Positions 8,071 to 16,001 of a stretch of 64,000 nucleotides of DNA are shown here, piece by piece (the stretch's first letter is position 1; each line of letters opens with the position of its first letter). Below the pieces are notes generated by a model. The model ran no database searches. It was given only the letters and a program-made list of their open reading frames with translations, and was not told the origin of the DNA. The position numbers and the translations under genes were made by a program. The stretch is from Serratia inhibens (GTDB taxonomy: Bacteria > Pseudomonadota > Gammaproteobacteria > Enterobacterales > Enterobacteriaceae): NCBI RefSeq assembly GCF_003591175.1, contig NZ_QYYG01000008.1:124001-188000 (forward strand), written 5' to 3'.

Positions 8071-9513
8071 ATGTCATATCAGCGTAAGCGCAATACCGGC
8101 TACATCATGAAGATTTGCGGGGTCGCCGCTCTGGGCGGCCTGCTGTTCGGCTATGATACCGCCGTGATCTCCGGCGCGATCGAATCCCTGAAAGCCTATT
8201 TCAACCTCAGCCCGGCCGAAACCGGCTGGGCGGTATCCAACGTGGTGATCGGCTGCGTGGTTGGCGCCTTTGCCGCCGGGCCGCTGGCGGGGCGTTATGG
8301 CCGCAAGAAGGCCCTGATGCTGGCGGCGCTGCTGTTCACCGTCTCGGCCGTGGGTTCCTCGTTGGCACCGACCTTCACCTGGTTTGTCATTTACCGCATT
8401 ATCGGCGGGCTGGCGGTGGGCATCGCCGCCACCGTCTCACCGATGTACATGTCCGAAGTGTCACCGAAAGACATGCGCGGCCGCGCACTCAGCATGCAGC
8501 AGTTCGCCATCGTGTTCGGCCAGATCGTGATCTTTTACGTTAACTTCAAGATTGCCAGCATCGCCAGCGAAGCCTGGCTGGTGGAGATGGGCTGGCGCTG
8601 GATGTTCGCCTCCGGCGTGCTTCCCTGCATCTTGTTCTGCATTCTGGTGTTTATCATTCCGGAATCCCCGCGCTGGAGCGTGATGGTCGGCCGCGACGAT
8701 CAGGCGCTGGCGATGCTGACCCGCGTCTCTAACGCCGAGCATGCCAAAAACGTACTGCGGGAAATCAAGGACTCGATACGGCAGGATCAACAATCCAGCA
8801 AGCAAAAACTCAGCTACGCCGATAAGCGCGTGCGTTTCATTCTGTTTGTCGGCTGCATGATCGCCATACTGCAACAGGTCACCGGCGTTAACGTCATGAT
8901 GTATTACGCACCGGTGGTGTTGAAAACCGTCACCGAGAATGCGCAGGAAGCGCTGTTCCAGACCATCTGGATTGGCGTGATGCAGCTGGTCGGCTCGGTG
9001 ATTGGCGCCATGCTGATGGATCGCATGGGCCGTATCCCGCTGATGCGCTGGGGCACGCTGGGGGTCATCGTCGGGCTGCTGATCACCTCTTATGCGTTGT
9101 ATACCGAGGCGACGGGTTACTTCGCGCTGTTCGGCATGCTGTTCTTCATGGTGTTTTTCGCGCTGTCCTGGGGCGTCGGCGCCTGGGTACTGGTGTCGGA
9201 GATTTTCCCCAACCGCATGCGTTCGCAGGGCATGAGCATCGCCGTCGGCTGCATGTGGCTGGCCAACTTTGTGGTTTCGCAAACCTTCCCGATGCTCAAT
9301 GACAATCCGTATCTGTTCTCCCAGTTCCACGGCGCCTTCCCGATGTGGATTTTCGCGGCGTGCTGCTTGTTCAGCTACTGGTTTGTCAGCCGCTATATCC
9401 CGGAAACCCGGGGAGTCTCCCTCGAGAAAATGGAAGACGTGGTGATGGCGAAACGCTATCGCCTGCCCTTGTCCGAAACACAGCCGGTACCGTTGCAAGA
9501 CGGCAAGCCCTAA
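8071..9513 (+). CDS. iolT: Sugar porter MFS transporter, likely myo-inositol uptake (IolT-like)
   Basis: This 480-residue protein of the sugar-porter branch of MFS has about 12 membrane segments. Signature motifs in order are GGLLFGYDTAVISGA (TM1), AGRYGRKKALM (loop 2-3), PESPRWSVMVGR (after TM6), QQVTGVNVMMYYAPV (TM7), DRMGRIPLM (loop 8-9) and YIPETRGVSLE after TM12. These fit proton-coupled sugar or inositol import at the inner membrane. Substrate is inferred from its place in the iol cluster and the operator-like site shared with iolC. It is followed by the isomerase gene after 31 bp, probably as an operon. Confidence 0.87.
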   Translation: MSYQRKRNTGYIMKICGVAALGGLLFGYDTAVISGAIESLKAYFNLSPAETGWAVSNVVIGCVVGAFAAGPLAGRYGRKKALMLAALLFTVSAVGSSLAPTFTWFVIYRIIGGLAVGIAATVSPMYMSEVSPKDMRGRALSMQQFAIVFGQIVIFYVNFKIASIASEAWLVEMGWRWMFASGVLPCILFCILVFIIPESPRWSVMVGRDDQALAMLTRVSNAEHAKNVLREIKDSIRQDQQSSKQKLSYADKRVRFILFVGCMIAILQQVTGVNVMMYYAPVVLKTVTENAQEALFQTIWIGVMQLVGSVIGAMLMDRMGRIPLMRWGTLGVIVGLLITSYALYTEATGYFALFGMLFFMVFFALSWGVGAWVLVSEIFPNRMRSQGMSIAVGCMWLANFVVSQTFPMLNDNPYLFSQFHGAFPMWIFAACCLFSYWFVSRYIPETRGVSLEKMEDVVMAKRYRLPLSETQPVPLQDGKP

Positions 9514-9544
9514 GCTTTCTCAACCCCTTCAGGAGTAATGCATC

Positions 9545-10381
9545 ATGACCATTGCGCCAGAGCGTTTTTGCATCAACCGCAAGATCGCGCCGAATCTCGA
9601 TTTGGAATCCTTTTTCCGTCTGGTGAAAAAGTGCGGGCTCAGCAAAGTTGAACTGCGCAACGATATGCCGAGCGGCAAGGTGACCGACAGCCTGAGCAAC
9701 GAGCAACACACTGTGTTGGCGGCCAAATACGGCATTGAGATCATCACTATCAACGCCCTTGGCAGGTTTAACCTGCTGGACGACGAGGCCATGTTGCTGA
9801 AAAACGCCGAGGCGCTGCTGTCACAGGCCAAGGCTATCCATAGCAAGGCGCTGGTGCTGTGCCCGCATTGCAGCGCGGACGATCGCCGCAGCGAAGATCA
9901 GAAAAAGAACGATACATTGGCAGCCCTGAAGCTGCTGGCGCCACTGTTTAAACAATACGGCGTGCAGGGCTATGTCGAACCGCTGGGCTTCGGCATCAGC
10001 TCACTGCGCTCGTCGCTGCTGACCCAGTCGCTGATTGGGGATTCCGGCGCGCCCTACAAAATCGTGCTCGATACCTTCCACCATTATTTAAGCGAGGTGG
10101 CGCAACCCGAGTTTGATGCGCAGATTGACATCGATGGCATTGGCCTGGTGCACCTTTCCGGCGTGGAGGATCCGCTGAGCAAAAGCGCGTTAAGCGATGA
10201 AGAACGCATCATGCTGAGTGACAAAGATCGGCTGGAAAGTAAAAAGCAGGTACAGAATCTGGAACGCCTCGGTTATACCGGCATTTACGCCTTCGAGCCG
10301 TTCTCTTCGCAACTGGATAGCTGGTCAGAAGCGGATATAGAACGTGAAATCCGCCGGAGCATCGCCTTGCTGCAAGGATAG
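9545..10381 (+). CDS. TIM-barrel sugar phosphate isomerase/epimerase (IolI/IolH-type inosose isomerase)
   Basis: This 278-residue AP_endonuc_2 family protein starts MTIAPERFCINRK with AGGAGT upstream. Metal-ligand-like residues appear in GYVEPLGFG (Glu), IVLDTFHHYL (Asp/His), VHLSGVEDP (His) and YAFEPFS (Glu), the usual order for xylose-isomerase-like barrels. In iol clusters such proteins (IolI, IolI2, IolH) interconvert inosose isomers or act late in the pathway. I cannot choose among them, so no symbol is given. It is probably co-transcribed with the inositol porter, and a strong terminator follows. Confidence 0.78.
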   Translation: MTIAPERFCINRKIAPNLDLESFFRLVKKCGLSKVELRNDMPSGKVTDSLSNEQHTVLAAKYGIEIITINALGRFNLLDDEAMLLKNAEALLSQAKAIHSKALVLCPHCSADDRRSEDQKKNDTLAALKLLAPLFKQYGVQGYVEPLGFGISSLRSSLLTQSLIGDSGAPYKIVLDTFHHYLSEVAQPEFDAQIDIDGIGLVHLSGVEDPLSKSALSDEERIMLSDKDRLESKKQVQNLERLGYTGIYAFEPFSSQLDSWSEADIEREIRRSIALLQG

Positions 10382-10387
10382 CAGAGA

Positions 10388-10416
10388 GCATAACGGCCTC
10401 TTCGGAGGCCGTTTTC
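10388..10416. terminator. Bidirectional terminator between iol cluster and fetB
   Basis: AACGGCCTC TTCG GAGGCCGTT followed by TTCTT: a GC-rich stem with a UUCG loop between convergent genes, able to serve both strands. Confidence 0.82.
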
Positions 10417-10422
10417 TTAACG

Positions 10423-11196
10423 CTACTTCAGCTTACTGACCACCAGTTGATGGCGGGCGTTATAGAACTTACGGTAGGCCAGATAGCAGGCAATAATGGT
10501 CGACAGGCTGGCGGTGGAAAGCAGCATAAAGGTCACCATGATCTGGTACTTGATCGCTTTGACCGGATCAATGCCGGCGAAGATCAAACCGGACATCATG
10601 CCCGGCAGGCTGACCAGCCCGACGGTTTTGGCCGAGTCGACCGTCGGAATCAACGACGCGCGAATGCTGTCGCGGATCAACGCCGTCGAGGCAAACTTCG
10701 GCGACGCGCCCAAACTGAGCATCTCCTGGATCTTCTGCTGATCGCCTTTAAAACGCTGCCCCAGATTGTTGTAACACAATCCAACCGCCACCATCGCATT
10801 GCCGGCGATCATGCCGGAAATCGGGATCACCTGCATCGGCGTAAACTCTATCGAACCGGTCAGCACCAGCACCACCAGCGTCAATACCGCGCCCGTGGTA
10901 ATGGCGATAAACGAGGTCACAAACGCATGCTCAATATATTTACTGCGCTTTTGCGCGTTATAAGCGGCGTTAAAACAAATAAACAGCACCATCAACACCG
11001 TCAGAATGGCATTGTTCACGTCAAAAATGTATTTCAGCACATAGCCGACAATAATCAGCTGCACTACCGCGCGGCAAATGCTCCAGATAATGTCTTTTTC
11101 CAGCGCCAACTTTTCTTTATGGCTGATCAAAATAGCGATGACCACCAGTATCATCGACAACCCTAAGGATTCATTGGTGATATTATGCTGGTTCAT
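10423..11196 (-). CDS. fetB: ABC exporter permease, FetB/YbbM family (UPF0014)
   Basis: This 257-residue membrane protein has about seven hydrophobic segments. It carries the UPF0014 hallmark VIPISGMIAGNAMVAVGL, then LSLGASPKFA, and SLPGMMSGLIFAG in the second half. FetB and FetA form an ABC exporter linked in E. coli to iron homeostasis and oxidative-stress resistance. The start overlaps the end of fetA by 14 bp (ATGAACCAGCATAA), showing translational coupling. Confidence 0.85.
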   Translation of the reverse strand: MNQHNITNESLGLSMILVVIAILISHKEKLALEKDIIWSICRAVVQLIIVGYVLKYIFDVNNAILTVLMVLFICFNAAYNAQKRSKYIEHAFVTSFIAITTGAVLTLVVLVLTGSIEFTPMQVIPISGMIAGNAMVAVGLCYNNLGQRFKGDQQKIQEMLSLGASPKFASTALIRDSIRASLIPTVDSAKTVGLVSLPGMMSGLIFAGIDPVKAIKYQIMVTFMLLSTASLSTIIACYLAYRKFYNARHQLVVSKLK

Positions 11197-11860
11197 CGGT
11201 TTTCTCCTGTGCCCGTGCGCCGTGCGCGCTCAGGGTAATCACATCGTCCGCATGTTTGATTTCGTCTTTATCGTGCGTGACCCATAGCGCCGCTACGCCA
11301 TGTTGCGACACCAACTGATGAATAATCTCGTTGACGTTGCGCTTATTATCTTCATCCAGCGCGCTGGTAATTTCATCCAACAACAGTACTTTGGGCATAA
11401 ATTGCAGGTTGCGGATCAAGGAAATACGCTGTTTCTCCCCACCCGATAATTCGTTAACGCTTTTTCCCAACTTATTTTCCGCCAACCCAAAGCGCGCCAG
11501 GTCGGCCTTCATTTTTTGCTCGTCCGGCTTTTGCTTGCGGATCAGATAAGGCAGCGCAATATTGTCATACACCGTATCGCCAAACAGCGCCGGGGTCTGA
11601 AAACAGTAAGAGACCTGTTGGCGGTATTCTTCCGGCGGCATATCGGTGATGGGCTTACCGTCAAAGATAATTTTTCCGCGGGTCGGATCGATCAGAGAGG
11701 AAACAATTTTCAGCAGGGTGCTTTTTCCGCAGCCGGACGGCCCGGTAATCAGTTTGAACTCGCCCTGTTTTAGGCCGAAAGAGACGGAATCCAAAATAAC
11801 CTGATCGTCTATTTGATAATGAATATCATCCAATAAAAGTATTTCTTTGCTTTCCTTCAT
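11183..11860 (-). CDS. fetA: ABC exporter ATP-binding protein, FetA/YbbL family
   Basis: This 225-residue ATPase has Walker A GPSGCGKST (residues about 41-49), the signature LSGGEKQRISLIRNL and Walker B VLLLDEITSALD. It continues to ALWVTHD for the H-loop. The start at MKESKEILLL was preferred over an in-frame TTG 11 codons upstream, since the extra residues do not look conserved; the ribosome site is weak. It pairs with the overlapping fetB. Confidence 0.83.
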   Translation of the reverse strand: MKESKEILLLDDIHYQIDDQVILDSVSFGLKQGEFKLITGPSGCGKSTLLKIVSSLIDPTRGKIIFDGKPITDMPPEEYRQQVSYCFQTPALFGDTVYDNIALPYLIRKQKPDEQKMKADLARFGLAENKLGKSVNELSGGEKQRISLIRNLQFMPKVLLLDEITSALDEDNKRNVNEIIHQLVSQHGVAALWVTHDKDEIKHADDVITLSAHGARAQEKTDEPA

Positions 11861-11905
11861 AATATACCCGCATCGCCATAAAACGCCTTTCAACCAGCCG
11901 GCAAG

Positions 11906-11977
11906 TATACCCTATGGATTTCAAGTTGCAGCAAGCGGCCGGCCCGCACATCCCCCAGTTGGGGCTATGGCACATTG
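11906..11977. repeat. Partial ERIC-like element
   Basis: TATACCCTATGGATTTCAAG followed by TTGCAGCAAGCGGCC matches the terminal part of the ERIC copies in this window. The core is replaced by a shorter CCCCCAGTTGGGG hairpin, and the other end is missing. It looks like a deletion derivative. Confidence 0.5.
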
Positions 11978-12008
11978 GGCAAACGGTCGCCGGGTAACAA
12001 AACAACAG

Positions 12009-12033
12009 GGCTGGGGGCTTACAACCCCCAGCC
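12009..12033 (-). terminator. Hairpin downstream of PapI-like regulator
   Basis: Perfect 9-bp stem GGCTGGGGG / CCCCCAGCC with a 7-base loop, downstream of the minus-strand operon that ends at 12085. It lacks a long T run. Confidence 0.55.
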
Positions 12034-12084
12034 TTATCATGGTCCGCTGTGAAAGGTAGTCCAAAATTTGAAACAGAAAAGGAA

Positions 12085-12366
12085 TTACACTTTTTGGGTC
12101 GACGTGCAGATATACCAGCGTAACGAATTATTGATGCTGCGGTGGGTACAACGTACTTTTCCCTCTTTTTCCAACGCCAATAACAGCGTGCGCGTGGTGT
12201 AAATATTTTCGCCGCATTTGTCTGCCAGCTCCCTTGTTTTAGGCCACTGTTCCGGCGGTGGCGGGTGATGCCCCCCGGCTCCCGTCGCCCGTTCCATACA
12301 CAGTTTTCGTAACACGTTTAGCATTTGCGATTTCCTGATTTCATAGGTTATCGGCACCTTGGCCAT
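12085..12366 (-). CDS. Small winged-helix regulator, PapI/FaeA-like
   Basis: This 93-residue protein has a winged-helix pattern: an N-terminal helix (RKSQMLNVLRKLCM), then KTRELADKCGENIYTTRTLLLALEKEGKVRCTH and a wing ending SLRWYIC. The layout resembles PapI/FaeA fimbrial regulators but has an extra Gly/Pro-rich insert after the first helix (GAGGHHPPPPEQW, residues about 30-42). PapI works with Lrp at GATC sites in fimbrial promoters. Here the gene is last in a minus-strand operon divergent from a fimbrial operon whose upstream region has two CGATCTA sites. The family call rests on layout and context, not a clear signature. Confidence 0.55.
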   Translation of the reverse strand: MAKVPITYEIRKSQMLNVLRKLCMERATGAGGHHPPPPEQWPKTRELADKCGENIYTTRTLLLALEKEGKVRCTHRSINNSLRWYICTSTQKV

Positions 12367-12381
12367 CGCGTCCTCCTGGGG

Positions 12382-13551
12382 TTACTTTTGCCTGTCCTTA
12401 TCCGGCGGTAGCACGTCGGCCACGCGCAGGGTGTAAATCATGGTGGCTCCTGGCGGGATGGCGGGTGGGCTGCCCTTCTCGCCATACGCCAACTCTGGCG
12501 GCACCACCAGAGTAATGGACCCGTGTTTATTGAGTTTGCCGATAGCTGCGCGAAACAGCGGCGGGTATTGCGCCAGCGGCAGCGAGATGGTCGTGCCGGC
12601 CAGCTCCATATCCTTAATCACCGTGCCGTCGGGCAGACTTTCACGCACCACGATGCTGACGTTATCGCCCTTTTCTATCCGCCCGCTGCCGGCGTAATCC
12701 ACGCGGTAATAGAACCCGAGCGCATCCTTTTGCACCCCCGGCCTTGTGGCGAAATCGGCGAGATAGGCTTTACCGTCCTGCCGCAGGCTTTGCTGCCGTT
12801 GCCGATGCGCCTGCTGCAAAGCGCTGTCAGCGGCCAACAGCGCGCTGTCAATGGCCGCGTTATCCAGACGGGGTTTGCCGTTCAGCGTATCGGCGATGCC
12901 CGCCAGCAACCGCGCCCGGTCGGCTTCAATGCCCAGCTGTCGGTTCTGTTCTTGCAGTTGCACAATGTCACGCCCAAGCGAGACCCCGGCGGCATACGCC
13001 TGTTTATCCGCATCGCTGACCAGTGCCGGCGGCTGTTGCAACTTTGCCAACTGTCGGCTGAGTTGCTGCAGCCGTTGTTGTTGTTCCCCCGCGACCCGTT
13101 GCTGACGCGCCAACGATGCCGCTATGGCGATCAGATCCGGCGGCGGCGCAATGGCCCGTCGGATGCCCTTCAGCGCCGCCGCCAACGGCCGGATATCCAC
13201 CACCGCAGGCGCAGTAGGGGGCGATACGGTGGCCTGAATCGCTAACCGCCGCTCCAGCCGACGGACAGTGTCCGCCTGCTGCTGAATCACCTCGGCCTGT
13301 TGACGCAGGGTCTGATTCAGCGCCGTCAGCCGGGCGGCATCCCCTCGCGGCACGATAACCGGCTTGGGTCTGGCGGTAACAGGCGGCGCCTTTTCTGCTA
13401 CTGAGGGTGCCGGAGCCGCCACTTGCTGCTGCTCGGCAAATTTCAGCAGTGCAGGAATACCGTCATCGGCCGGCGTTTTGCCCGCCGCCGACACGCTGCC
13501 TGCCACCAGTAACAGAAGAAAGGCTGCGGCTCCTTCCGCGCACTTTTTCAT
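12382..13551 (-). CDS. Periplasmic FKBP-type peptidyl-prolyl isomerase with long coiled-coil N-terminal region
   Basis: This 389-residue protein has a signal peptide (about residues 1-23, cleaved after SVSAA). Residues about 70-175 are Gln/Arg-rich and coiled-coil-like (LNQTLRQQAEVIQQQADTV, RQQRVAGEQQQRLQQLSRQL). Then come an FKBP N-terminal-type segment (YAAGVSLGRDI...) and a C-terminal FKBP domain (about 285-380) with SIVVRESLPDGTVIKDM and LAYGEKGSPPAIPPGATMIY. Such enzymes isomerise prolyl bonds in envelope proteins. The coiled-coil region before the FKBP_N part is longer than in FkpA/Mip. It is flanked by the lipoprotein gene (2 bp) and the PapI-like gene (15 bp), all apparently one operon facing the fimbrial operon, which suggests a role in pilus biogenesis. 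Confidence 0.8.
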   Translation of the reverse strand: MKKCAEGAAAFLLLLVAGSVSAAGKTPADDGIPALLKFAEQQQVAAPAPSVAEKAPPVTARPKPVIVPRGDAARLTALNQTLRQQAEVIQQQADTVRRLERRLAIQATVSPPTAPAVVDIRPLAAALKGIRRAIAPPPDLIAIAASLARQQRVAGEQQQRLQQLSRQLAKLQQPPALVSDADKQAYAAGVSLGRDIVQLQEQNRQLGIEADRARLLAGIADTLNGKPRLDNAAIDSALLAADSALQQAHRQRQQSLRQDGKAYLADFATRPGVQKDALGFYYRVDYAGSGRIEKGDNVSIVVRESLPDGTVIKDMELAGTTISLPLAQYPPLFRAAIGKLNKHGSITLVVPPELAYGEKGSPPAIPPGATMIYTLRVADVLPPDKDRQK

Positions 13552-13553
13552 GG

Positions 13554-13979
13554 CTAGAGGCTCTCCACCCGGCTGGACAGATCGGACATCAGCTCATGCT
13601 CGACATCGGCACAGAATTTTTCAGTTTTATATTTATAAAGCGCGTCTATAGCCTTGCGGGTGCTTCCATCGACATGACTGCGAATACCGGCATATCCAGA
13701 GGCGTTGGAAAGCAGCCCATTAAAATAAGCAATCCGTTTCTGGTAACTTTGCGGATTAATATTCTTAAGTGAATTCACCCGCTGCTGACAAAGTACGATT
13801 CGCTGCTCATCAGTCTTTTCGTTAGGATTATTCTGTGAAACTTTTTTCACGGCAACAACGCCCGCGCCATTCTTCCCTGCGCAGCCCGACAACATTAAAC
13901 CGGCCATTATCAACACGGCAAAGGTAACGGCAGTTCGGCGAGTTGAATCATTAACTATGGTAATCATTCCGTTTATCAT
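13554..13979 (-). CDS. Putative lipoprotein of unknown function
   Basis: This 141-residue protein has a lipoprotein signal peptide ending in the lipobox LSGC (Cys at about residue 33). The longest start gives an N-region of about 18 residues; MITIVNDSTRR (five residues in) is an alternative. The mature part is soluble, with CQQRVNSLKNINPQSYQKR and a second cysteine in KFCADVEHEL. I recognise no family. It is first in the minus-strand operon with the FKBP isomerase and PapI-like genes, next to a fimbrial operon, so an outer-membrane role in fimbriation is possible. Confidence 0.7.
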   Translation of the reverse strand: MINGMITIVNDSTRRTAVTFAVLIMAGLMLSGCAGKNGAGVVAVKKVSQNNPNEKTDEQRIVLCQQRVNSLKNINPQSYQKRIAYFNGLLSNASGYAGIRSHVDGSTRKAIDALYKYKTEKFCADVEHELMSDLSSRVESL

Positions 13980-14732
13980 CCCTTAATTATCACTTAGGTC
14001 ATTATTATGTCGCGAAGCCCGGCAAAACCTCACCTTTTTGGATTAATCCGAACTAGTTAAATAACAAAAAACGCGCAATATCGGCGGCTGCCGATAATAA
14101 TCAGACATACATCGATATTGTTGTGTTTTTGTTAACGCAACGAAAGAAATCCACGCCGGAGCCATGTATAAAAGCCGCGTTTCAAGCTGGCGATATCGCC
14201 ACACCTTTCTTTTAAAACAATGAGTTAAATTTTCACTGACGATTAGCAGCCGCAATTCATCATCTGCTGTCTGAGAGCGATATTATCAAAACAATATTGT
14301 GAATTGTAGTGTCATCGGCATATCTGGCGATCTAAAATCTCGCACATCGCCATTTATATAGTTATTTATTCTGGATAATATTTGTATACGATCTATTGAT
14401 TTTCAATTATATATATTTCTTTTTCCTTTTGGTTTTATATTCTGTATTTGACCTAAATTAATAAAAGCTATTTCCAACGACACCTATTATTTGCAAGAAT
14501 ATTCCCACCAAGACGCCAGGGTGATATTCATATTTTTCATTTTAATGGAATGCGTTTTTACGCCTTCCAAAAACTTTCGTTATTGCTGAGCTAATAACGG
14601 GGGATGGCGTATTGCCCAGAGCAAAAGGATCTGGCTCCAACTTCGATGCCGGTGACATGACGTTACCGTCGTCGTGGGGGATTTAGATGTGCTGTTCTTT
14701 TTATTTAAATACTCTCTACAGGAACTTGAGAA
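13980..14732. promoter_or_regulatory. Divergent control region of fimbrial locus 1 with paired CGATCTA sites
   Basis: This 753-bp AT-rich intergenic region lies between the lipoprotein operon and the major pilin gene. It has only three GATC (Dam) sites: 14329-14332 in GGCGATCTAAAAT, 14390-14393 in TACGATCTATTG, and 14628-14631 in AAGGATCTGG. The first two share the CGATCTA context and are 61 bp apart. Poly-A/T tracts surround them. In pap-type fimbriae two GATC boxes about 100 bp apart are contested by Lrp/PapI and Dam. No gene is seen here. Confidence 0.5.
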
Positions 14733-15263
14733 ATGAAACTGAATAAATTAATGCTGGCAACCGTGATTGCTTTCGCTTCTGCATCTGTTGCTCACGCCGC
14801 ATCTAACCAGGGCAGCGGTAAAGTGACTTTTACCGGTGAAATCATTGATGCGCCATGCAGCGTAGCACCGGAATCTGTTGACCAGACTGTACCTATGGGC
14901 CAGATCAGCAGCCGTCTGTTGGCCAAAGAAGGTAAATCCAGCTCCGAGCCCTTCAGCATTGAACTGAAAGACTGCTCCATCGCCACCATGAAGAACGTCC
15001 AGGTGACCTTCACCGGGACCCCGGACCCAGATAACAGCAAACTGCTGGCTCTGAGCGGCACCGCAACCGGCGCTGGCATCATGATCTATGACAACCTGCA
15101 CTCCAAAGATGTTGAGCTGGGTACCGCGACCGATGGTCAGGGCCTGACCGAAGGCAATAACTCTCTGAAGTTTGCCGCCTATCTGCAAGGCAGCAGCGCT
15201 TCTGGCGCCGTGGTTCCAGGCGAGTTCACCAGCGTTGCAAACTTCACTCTGGCATACCTGTAA
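14733..15263 (+). CDS. Major fimbrial subunit, PapA/MrpA-like (locus 1)
   Basis: This 176-residue pilin has a signal peptide cleaved after VAHA (residue 22). The N-terminal extension has alternating hydrophobic residues (GKVTFTGEIIDAPCSV), and the Cys pair (APCSV, KDCSI) is typical of type 1/Pap pilins. The C-terminal end is FTSVANFTLAYL, with the penultimate Tyr needed for chaperone recognition. The ATG follows AGGAACTTGAGAA. A strong hairpin directly downstream suggests that it is made in excess over the rest of the operon. It is first in a seven-gene fimbrial operon. Confidence 0.9.
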   Translation: MKLNKLMLATVIAFASASVAHAASNQGSGKVTFTGEIIDAPCSVAPESVDQTVPMGQISSRLLAKEGKSSSEPFSIELKDCSIATMKNVQVTFTGTPDPDNSKLLALSGTATGAGIMIYDNLHSKDVELGTATDGQGLTEGNNSLKFAAYLQGSSASGAVVPGEFTSVANFTLAYL

Positions 15264-15272
15264 TCCCTGGCT

Positions 15273-15300
15273 GGGGATACCTGTGCGGTATCCCCGCTTT
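15273..15300 (+). terminator. Attenuating hairpin after major pilin gene
   Basis: Perfect 9-bp stem GGGGATACC / GGTATCCCC with loop TGTGC, then GCTTT. Placed 10 bp after the pilin stop, it can attenuate transcription into the assembly genes or stabilise the pilin mRNA 3' end, as known for pap operons. Confidence 0.7.
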
Positions 15301-15351
15301 ACCTGCACGGATATTGGGTAACGAGACCAACGGCAACAGGGAGACGCCAGC

Positions 15352-15903
15352 ATGACAACCCGGATTTGGAGCGCATTGCTTATCGCACTCAGCGTTTACA
15401 GCGCAGAGGCGGCTGCAAAAAATCAGGGCCACGGCACGCTCAGTCTGGGGGGCGAGATCGTCGAGACCCCTTGCGGAATTGCCGGCGAAAGCCTGGACCA
15501 AACCGTTGACTTCGGGCTGATATCCATGACCGATGCAGCCTTGGATGCACAGCCGGTACTGATCGGCAGCCGTCGCAACTTTGAGATCAAGCTGGTGAAT
15601 TGTGAATTGGCCAGCACCCTAAAACCCGACTTTATCTACCGCGCCGCTACCGTCACCTTCGACGGCACGGCTGATAGCCGGGATCCCGAGTTATTGGGCG
15701 TTTATGGCGAAGCGCAAGGCGTGGCCATTGAGCTGCTGACCGCCGCCGGCACCCCGATCCCCTTGGGCAGCACCACGGCGGATTACCAAATCGTCGCCGG
15801 CGACAATACGCTGCGCTTTGGCGCTCAGCTACGTATCCACCCTGACAGGGCCCGAGCCGGAGGATTCAGCTCTCTGGCGAAATTCACCCTGTCTTATCTG
15901 TAA
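15352..15903 (+). CDS. Fimbrial subunit, PapH/MrpB-like (locus 1)
   Basis: This 183-residue pilin-like protein has a signal peptide ending about residue 23 (SAEAAA), GTLSLGGEIVETPCGIAGESLDQTVDFG at the N-terminus, a second Cys in VNCELAST and a C-terminal SSLAKFTLSYL. It is close in pattern to the major subunit. A second pilin placed directly before the usher is where MrpB/PapH-type terminator or anchor subunits lie. Separating anchor from minor shaft subunit needs structural comparison. Confidence 0.82.
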   Translation: MTTRIWSALLIALSVYSAEAAAKNQGHGTLSLGGEIVETPCGIAGESLDQTVDFGLISMTDAALDAQPVLIGSRRNFEIKLVNCELASTLKPDFIYRAATVTFDGTADSRDPELLGVYGEAQGVAIELLTAAGTPIPLGSTTADYQIVAGDNTLRFGAQLRIHPDRARAGGFSSLAKFTLSYL

Positions 15904-16001
15904 CGCCTCGTTAGGCGGGTGCCTCCCTAAGGCACTGAATGACACCACGTATTACGTATTCAGGTCGTACAGGATGACCTGCTATTGGGCGCGGATTTGC
16001 C

